In this document: positions 59,070 to 64,000 of the stretch, piece by piece | How positions within the stretch are numbered: position 1 is the stretch's first letter | How the letters are laid out: every line of letters begins with the position of its first letter | Translations under genes and position numbers: made by a program | From: Bacteroidales bacterium UBA3143 | GTDB taxonomy: Bacteria; Bacteroidota; Bacteroidia; Bacteroidales; Dysgonomonadaceae | Length of the DNA stretch: 64,000 bases | Reading direction: 5' to 3' | NCBI GenBank assembly: GCA_002364735.1 | Contig: DEZB01000058.1 | Coordinates: forward strand, 4,052 to 68,051 | Notes under the pieces: model-generated | What the model saw: the letters and a program-made list of their open reading frames with translations, nothing else | Database searches by the model: none | Told to the model about the DNA's origin: nothing

Positions 59070-60515
59070 TTAATTCGATTGTATCTTGGAATCTATATAA
59101 TCGTAAAGCAATCGAACACCTACTCCTGTGCCTCCCACTTGTTTGTATCCTTTGTTTTCTTTTATCGATGCGGGGCCTGCAATGTCTAAGTGTATCCAAT
59201 CATAATCGGTGAAATGTTCTAAGAACTTTGCAGCAGTGGAAGCACCTCCTACCCTACCACCAATATTTTTAATATCAGCAATTTCACTTTTCAATAAATC
59301 TTCAAACTCTTTCCACATGGGCAGTTCCATTAAGCGTTCATATACATTGTCTCCTGATTTCTTTAGCTCCTTCATTGCAGACTCACAATTTCCAGCCATT
59401 GCTGTTCCATAGAATCCTGTGATAGCTGCAGCAGCCCCTGTCAATGTTGCCAAATCGATTACCAATTCGGGGTTAAACTGTTTTGCATAAACGAGGGCAT
59501 CTGCCAAAACCAATCGCCCTTCTGCATCGGTATTTTGCACTTCAACTGTTGTGCCATCAGACATGGTTATTATATCATCAACCACCAATGCTTTAGCACT
59601 TATTTTATTGTCAGTAGCGGGAACCAGTCCAATAACATAGTAGGGAAGCTTGTTTAAAGATACGGCCATTATTGTAGCCAAAACTGTTGCAGCACCAGCC
59701 ATATCGGTTTTCATGTCCGTCATATAGTCTCCTGTTTTAAGCGAATATCCTCCTGTGTCAAACATTACCCCTTTGCCAACCAACACAAGTGGTTGCTTGT
59801 TGATGGCATTCGCTGGATTATGCGTAAATATATTGAAAGTTGGCGGAGTGTCTGAACCTTGATTCACACCAAGTAGTCCACCCATCTTCAATGCTTCAAT
59901 CTTCGCTTTATCTAAAACTTGAGTAGTAAAACCACACTCCTCCCCCATTTTCACAGCAAGCTCCGAGAATTGCAGTGCATTGAGACTATTGAGAGGCTCG
60001 TTTACTAAATCTTTGGCAAAAGAGACTGACTTAACTAAATTATGCAGTGCTTCTATTTCACCAAGAATCACTGCATTTTCATCCAAGTAAACAGTTCTCA
60101 AAAAGGTTTTATTTTTCGACTTTTTATATTTATCAAAACGATATTGAGCCAATGACATTCCTTCAAGAAAAAGAGCTCGCTCACAAGTAGAAAAGCCTTC
60201 GTTGAATCCTCTGATTTTTACTTCTTCTACCTTCTCATGTTCTAACGCTTTTAGCACAGCTGCTCCAAACAGTCGTATCTCTTCTGAATCTTGGCTAACT
60301 TCTGGTTCATCTTTACCAAAAACAGCAATTAGTGTAATGGTTTCTTTATCGTATATGGTGATAAAGCCATTTTCTTTGGCAGTTATACGTTTATTTACTT
60401 TTTGTGTAATACCTGTGGGTAAGTTATAATCTTGTATATTGTTCTTGTGTGTAATTACAATAATTAGGCTCGTATTTTCAGGCACATCATGTGTACCCAA
60501 TTGAAATTTGATCAT
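59070..60515 (-). CDS. M17 family leucyl aminopeptidase
   Basis: A 481-residue cytosolic aminopeptidase. The C-terminal catalytic domain has the two-metal site: VLVGKGVMFDTGGYSLK (Lys and Asp), MKTDMAGAATVLAT (Asp) and the family signature NTDAEGRLVLADAL (Asp, Glu and the Arg that replaces a bicarbonate-bound base). The N-terminal macro-like domain is divergent. It removes N-terminal residues, preferentially leucine, from peptides. The substrate leucine could feed the leucine pathway at 39-49 kb, but there is no direct link. It is followed by a HAD gene and preceded by a REP/MITE-like element. Confidence 0.92.
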   Translation of the reverse strand: MIKFQLGTHDVPENTSLIIVITHKNNIQDYNLPTGITQKVNKRITAKENGFITIYDKETITLIAVFGKDEPEVSQDSEEIRLFGAAVLKALEHEKVEEVKIRGFNEGFSTCERALFLEGMSLAQYRFDKYKKSKNKTFLRTVYLDENAVILGEIEALHNLVKSVSFAKDLVNEPLNSLNALQFSELAVKMGEECGFTTQVLDKAKIEALKMGGLLGVNQGSDTPPTFNIFTHNPANAINKQPLVLVGKGVMFDTGGYSLKTGDYMTDMKTDMAGAATVLATIMAVSLNKLPYYVIGLVPATDNKISAKALVVDDIITMSDGTTVEVQNTDAEGRLVLADALVYAKQFNPELVIDLATLTGAAAAITGFYGTAMAGNCESAMKELKKSGDNVYERLMELPMWKEFEDLLKSEIADIKNIGGRVGGASTAAKFLEHFTDYDWIHLDIAGPASIKENKGYKQVGGTGVGVRLLYDYIDSKIQSN

Positions 60516-60601
60516 ATCAATTTGTTTAAATGTTTGAGAGAATAGACAAAAATACGAATTTTAAATCATCTTGTCTAAAACTGATAAAAATGAGAGAAAA
60601 C

Positions 60602-60701
60602 CCGCTCGCGCCGATTTGCAATCGGTGTGTTGCGAAGCAAAAAGTAATTCAAAAACAAGTTTCGCTTATGCGACACACGCTTTACAAAACCGCGCGAGCG
60701 G
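60602..60701. repeat. MITE/REP-like element, copy A
   Basis: A 100-bp element with perfect 10-bp terminal inverted repeats CCGCTCGCGC / GCGCGAGCGG. Inside are the hairpin CCGATT-TGC-AATCGG and the complementary segments GTGTTGCGAAGC ... GCGACACAC. Copy B at 61267 is about 90% identical by eye. The element is more G+C-rich than its surroundings. It lies 45 bases past the thioesterase stop (60747), in the gap before the aminopeptidase start. No transposase is present nearby. Confidence 0.88.
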
Positions 60702-60746
60702 AGCAACTTGTTCATTCCTCTTTATCACTCGCTTTTTATGTTTCCC

Positions 60747-61241
60747 CTACTTATTATCTTCAATAAATGTATCAGGCATAACTACGGCTGTAACTACGCC
60801 AGTAACAACTACTTTACCATCTGCATACACCTCAGTTGTCACACGAAACTTTTTAGGGTGAATTTCCTCGACAACTCCAATTGCTTTTAACGGAACACCC
60901 TCTGGAGTGGGCCTTAAGAAATTTACTTTCAAACTTGCAGTTACAAATCTTGGTGCATCTTTGCCATCCCCTGGTTCATAACCATTTTTTCTATGAAGAA
61001 AAATTGATGCAGAACCAGTACCATGACAATCTATTAATGATGCAAGAAGACCTCCATAAATGAACCCCGGAATAGCTTTATGTTCTTTTCTTGGTTCGTA
61101 GATTGTGATTGTATTACCTTCATTATCCTCGTCCCAACCCGTTCTTAAGTGTAGACCGTCCTCATTTAAACGTCCACATCCATAACACCAAGAATAACTA
61201 TCATCGTAATCATCTTGAATTGCATGTTTTAATTTTTCCAT
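60747..61241 (-). CDS. PaaI-like hotdog thioesterase
   Basis: A 164-residue protein from the ATG at 61241 (MEKLKHAIQDDYDDSYSWCY). The N-terminus has CYGCGRLNEDGLHLR, common in the acyl-CoA thioesterase (PaaI/HGG) branch; the hotdog core shows GFIYGGLLASLIDCHGTGSA (catalytic-type Gly-Gly then Asp) and FVTASLKVNFLRPTPEG. It probably hydrolyses acyl-CoA thioesters. The frame is open to 61286, but the added residues are coded next to a repeat. The stop is TAG. The gene is bracketed by two copies of a MITE/REP-like element. Confidence 0.87.
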   Translation of the reverse strand: MEKLKHAIQDDYDDSYSWCYGCGRLNEDGLHLRTGWDEDNEGNTITIYEPRKEHKAIPGFIYGGLLASLIDCHGTGSASIFLHRKNGYEPGDGKDAPRFVTASLKVNFLRPTPEGVPLKAIGVVEEIHPKKFRVTTEVYADGKVVVTGVVTAVVMPDTFIEDNK

Positions 61242-61266
61242 TTTTATTGTGTATAAGCTTTTATTA

Positions 61267-61369
61267 CCGCTCGCGCCGATTTGCAATCGGTGTGTTGCGA
61301 AGCAAAAAGTAATTTAAAAACAAATATCGCTTACGCGACACACGCTTTACAAATAAAGCGCGCGAGCAG
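61267..61369. repeat. MITE/REP-like element, copy B
   Basis: A 103-bp element in the same orientation as copy A. It starts CCGCTCGCGCCGATTTGCAA, and the right end GCGCGAGCAG differs from a perfect terminal repeat by one base. It begins 13 bases past the stop (61383) of the SMUG2 gene on the minus strand and ends 25 bases before the thioesterase start. Like copy A it sits just past a minus-strand gene, so it may also act as a terminator or an mRNA-stability element. Confidence 0.88.
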
Positions 61370-61382
61370 ATCCTTTTTGTTC

Positions 61383-62078
61383 CTACATCAAATCGTTCAA
61401 AGTTAAAATATACTTGTCAATATATATTTGTTTTTCTTTAAATTTATATTGCTGTATGTACCTTGGATGTTCAAGAACTTTCAAACTGCCAAATAGCTTA
61501 GCCTCCTTGTTTAACTTGTGAATAAATTGCGCATTTTTCACGCCTAAAACATACACCTCCGAAGTATCTAAACCCAAACTAATATGCTCTTTCAGCGTCA
61601 GAATTATATAATCTTTCAGCGTTTCATAAAGAATTGGATGGTCATAATAGTTGGCATTTAACCATGTATCTTGTTTTGTTTCACGGATAATAGCCAAAGG
61701 AAAGGGAGAGTTGATATAAAACTGTTCATAAAATGACTTAGCCCCTCCAAATTGCTCAATCATTTCATACATAAAAACAGATGAAACCTCATGTGTACGT
61801 GCCGAGTTCATTTTAATTCCACATATACTTTCCAACCGTTTCGTGTCAGTGAATGGTACGCCTGTTACTCCTGCTCCATGACGGCTAGGATTAATACCAA
61901 CTATAAATTTTCGTTGATAATTGTCATTGTAGTATTTTAGATAGAATTGATTAACTACCTCCAATGTTTCAGGATTGTCCAAAAATGGGTTAATCACCTG
62001 AAAACCTTCTGGCAATTTACCAGAGTAATGTAAATTACGATTGAATTCAATTACTTTTTCTCCAAAAGTTTTTGACAT
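61383..62078 (-). CDS. SMUG2-type uracil-DNA glycosylase family protein
   Basis: A 231-residue protein of the uracil-DNA glycosylase superfamily. The active-site motif is FIVGINPSRHGAGVTGVPFT (residues 58-77), with Asn63 in place of the catalytic Asp/Asn, and the DNA-intercalating motif is VLEHPRYIQQYK. These fit the SMUG2 group described from Bacteroidota such as Pedobacter, where it removes uracil and other deaminated bases. It lies between the disulfide reductase-like gene and the thioesterase on the same strand. The stop is TAG. Length is normal. Confidence 0.88.
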   Translation of the reverse strand: MSKTFGEKVIEFNRNLHYSGKLPEGFQVINPFLDNPETLEVVNQFYLKYYNDNYQRKFIVGINPSRHGAGVTGVPFTDTKRLESICGIKMNSARTHEVSSVFMYEMIEQFGGAKSFYEQFYINSPFPLAIIRETKQDTWLNANYYDHPILYETLKDYIILTLKEHISLGLDTSEVYVLGVKNAQFIHKLNKEAKLFGSLKVLEHPRYIQQYKFKEKQIYIDKYILTLNDLM

Positions 62079-62144
62079 ACTTATATGTTTTCTGAACGAA
62101 TTTTACAATTGAAAGAGTTTAACAAAATGGGTAAAATAGGAAAT

Positions 62145-63491
62145 TTAAACCATCTTAGCCACATCATATGACGCCGATGGAAATGCAAATGGAATTCCTT
62201 TCAAATCCTTTGCTTTCATGCCTGCTTGCATAGCTACTGCAAAAACATTGATAGACTCTTCTGCATTTGGTCCAATGATGTGTGCTCCCAAAATAAGGCC
62301 ATTAGCTTTGTCTATAATCACTTTGAAAGCATAAGTCTTTTCCCCAAGATGCTTTGCAACATACCATTCGGGAACAGATTTATAGTTAACCTTGATATTC
62401 AATTTCTGTTCTCTTGCCACCTCCTCAGTGATACCCACCATGGCTAAAGTGGGCAAAGTGTAAACAGCAGTAGGCCTAACACTATAATCTGGCTTCTGCT
62501 TATTGCCTTTCAGCAAGTTTCGGGTAACTACATGCGCTTCCATAGACGCAAAAGGAGTCAAAGGCAAACCCTTAGTAGCAGTGTTGTCTCCAGCGGCATA
62601 TACATTAGGATTGGAAATGCTTTGCATAAATTTATTTACTTCAATTCCCTTTTTGGAGTAAAAAACATTCCCTTTCTCCAAATCAAGACCGTCAATAGCG
62701 GGCACCCTACCCGATGTGTTAAATACGGCATCACTCTTAAACTCATTTTTCTTACCATCGCTATCTCCTACTACAATATAGTTGTCACCTTCTACCTTTA
62801 CTTCTGCTACTTTGGTATTCATCACCAATTCTATACCTAACTCTTTTGTGGCTTCCACCAAATGTTGAACAATATCTTTATCGAAATGTGGAAGTGATGT
62901 GTCTTCCATATCGATAATAGTTACTTTAGCACCACAACGAGCTGCAATGTGAGCAAACTCAAAAGCAATATATCCACCTCCAATAAATAGCATGGTCTTT
63001 GGAAGCGCTTTCATTTTAAGAAAATCATCGCTCGACAATACATGCTCTGCACCAGGTATGTCCAATTGACGAGGAGTTGCACCTGTTGCAATCACTATCT
63101 TATCAGCTTCAATGGTATCGTCACCAATTTTCAATTGATTCTCTGCTATAAATACTGGTTCTCCATGAAAGGTGCTTATACCATTCTCTTTAAAGTTATC
63201 CTCTTTGTTTTCAGGTATAGGATCAGTGAAGGTGTTCTTAAAATCTATCAACTCCTTCCAGTTTATGGCAGGAGCCTCATCTATTCCTTTACCTTCTAAG
63301 TTTTTTGACTTTTGAAACGCATCTGTAACACCTACTAATATTTTTTTAGGTATACAGCCGTGCAAACCACACGTGCCTCCATATTCTTTATTGTCAACGA
63401 TTCCTACTTTCTTGCCTGCCTGAGCACATTTATTGGCTATTCCTGTGCCAGCAACGCCAGTTCCTAAAATGAAAACATCAAACTTCTGCAT
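62145..63491 (-). CDS. Pyridine nucleotide-disulfide oxidoreductase-like flavoprotein
   Basis: A 448-residue flavoprotein with the glutathione reductase/dihydrolipoamide dehydrogenase plan: FAD motif VFILGTGVAGTGIANKCAQA, redox disulfide Cys41/Cys46 in GGTCGLHGCIPKK, NAD(P) domain FIGGGYIAFEFAHIAARCGA, FAD motif II VYAAGDNTATKGLPLTPFAS. The C-terminal interface domain ends GIPFAFPSASYDVAKMV: at the position of the catalytic His-Pro-Thr of glutathione reductase there is Phe437-Pro438-Ser439, and the following Glu is also not obvious. It may therefore be a disulfide reductase of a different kind or act on another acceptor. It is monocistronic or the first gene of the group to its left. Confidence 0.87.
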   Translation of the reverse strand: MQKFDVFILGTGVAGTGIANKCAQAGKKVGIVDNKEYGGTCGLHGCIPKKILVGVTDAFQKSKNLEGKGIDEAPAINWKELIDFKNTFTDPIPENKEDNFKENGISTFHGEPVFIAENQLKIGDDTIEADKIVIATGATPRQLDIPGAEHVLSSDDFLKMKALPKTMLFIGGGYIAFEFAHIAARCGAKVTIIDMEDTSLPHFDKDIVQHLVEATKELGIELVMNTKVAEVKVEGDNYIVVGDSDGKKNEFKSDAVFNTSGRVPAIDGLDLEKGNVFYSKKGIEVNKFMQSISNPNVYAAGDNTATKGLPLTPFASMEAHVVTRNLLKGNKQKPDYSVRPTAVYTLPTLAMVGITEEVAREQKLNIKVNYKSVPEWYVAKHLGEKTYAFKVIIDKANGLILGAHIIGPNAEESINVFAVAMQAGMKAKDLKGIPFAFPSASYDVAKMV

Positions 63492-64000
63492 AATATATTG
63501 TTTTGTAATTTATTCAATCCCATAAAAAGAAAGATGAATCGTTTAGACAATTCACTTGTAGGGGTGTTTTGTATAAAACAGAGTGATAGGAGTAAAAGTT
63601 TAAAATAAAGCTTGATAGTGTGAAATAGTGACTACCTCACTCGGATTACTCATCACACTCAAACAAAATATATGTTATTAACCTAATAACCAAAGAAATG
63701 ATTTCTTGTTTCGCTTTAGTAAGGAATCATTAATAAAAGTATGTGCTTGACTATAATTTCATTCCAACTACAAGAAAACCAGGTCGCACCTATCTTTGTG
63801 CCACCTGACAAAGAGAGAAACCTTACTGTCTGTTGCAAATGATTGATAAAGGATTAGTCATCACCATCTGGTGCAACTTGTTAATCTTCTGGTATCGAAA
63901 CAAGCTTCATAAATAAGCTAATAAGGTTGGTGTAGTGTATTGTTACAATGTTACTAAGGTTCGCAATTCTACTTTCACTTGTTTTATCTTTTGACGTTTT
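63492..64000. other. Intergenic region at the right edge
   Basis: About 510 bases with no coding frame. A short inverted pair AATGATT ... AATCATT occurs at 63697-63731. A gene that continues beyond the window could have its promoter here, but none was recognised. Confidence 0.4.

Noticed and set aside
60530..60861. Short plus-strand genes over the repeat at 60.6 kb
   Set aside because: They read through the MITE/REP-like element and antisense to the thioesterase gene.
1..64000. rRNA or tRNA genes, prophage, integrase or complete insertion sequence
   Set aside because: No rRNA-like, cloverleaf, phage structural or transposase sequence was recognised by reading; a covariance search was not possible here.

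Overview
ORGANISM. The window is an AT-rich stretch (roughly one third G+C by eye) of a member of the Bacteroidota. The evidence is a set of families that are common in or restricted to that phylum: a DUF4492 protein ahead of cydAB, the bamD / Rpb6-type omega / DUF4293 gene run, DUF5686, PspC with PadR, GH3-type acyl-amido synthetase, SMUG2 DNA glycosylase and a GYDIA-type GHMP kinase. The class or genus cannot be fixed from the sequence. The quinol oxidase bd suggests a micro-aerobic or facultative lifestyle. No rRNA, tRNA, CRISPR array, integrase or complete transposase was seen. LAYOUT. 0-6.5 kb, minus strand: a multicopper oxidase cut by the window edge, class I aldolase, a methyltransferase, the DUF4492-cydA-cydB operon and a DUF3467 protein. 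6.7-9.7 kb: a two-gene transhydrogenase locus (pntAB-pntB). Its PntB carries three tandem near-identical copies of domain III (186-residue period), has no adjacent domain I gene, and has a leader that can form two mutually exclusive hairpins. 10-14 kb: an envelope and transcription housekeeping group (DUF4293, omega, BamD, GH3 and a Crp/Fnr regulator). 14-24 kb: DUF5686, DUF389, PspC/PadR, an M23 peptidase and a SEC-C protein. 24-36 kb: CotH lipoprotein, ClpB, a truncated GH5 remnant, a pair of lmo0937-type mini membrane proteins with a shared upstream element, TMEM175, pirin, two tandem FMN reductases and YceI. 36-38 kb: an exported Gfo/Idh/MocA oxidoreductase with a DUF1080 lipoprotein. 39.1-49.4 kb, plus strand: a long same-strand run that joins leucine catabolism (both methylcrotonyl-CoA carboxylase subunits, methylglutaconyl-CoA hydratase and an acyl-CoA dehydrogenase) directly to HMG-CoA reductase, a GYDIA GHMP kinase, diphosphomevalonate decarboxylase and mevalonate kinase. 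49.6-64 kb: two HAD phosphatases, flavoenzymes, an amidohydrolase with an in-frame amber codon, an exported glutathione peroxidase, a PRC-barrel/hydrophilin pair, an HD hydrolase, an MBL hydrolase, M17 aminopeptidase, hotdog thioesterase, SMUG2 glycosylase and a disulfide-reductase-like flavoprotein. HOW THE GENES WORK TOGETHER. The 39-49 kb run reads as one pathway: isovaleryl-CoA to methylcrotonyl-CoA to methylglutaconyl-CoA to HMG-CoA to mevalonate and on towards isopentenyl diphosphate. Neither HMG-CoA lyase nor HMG-CoA synthase is present, so leucine may feed isoprenoid synthesis directly. This and the triplicated transhydrogenase domain are the two most notable features. Repeats are also prominent: 4.5 copies of a 42-bp intergenic tandem repeat, two ~100-bp MITE/REP-like elements flanking the thioesterase gene, and a hairpin-rich intergenic region at 51.8-52.8 kb. 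Between 52.9 and 57.2 kb three reading frames are interrupted by in-frame stop codons.
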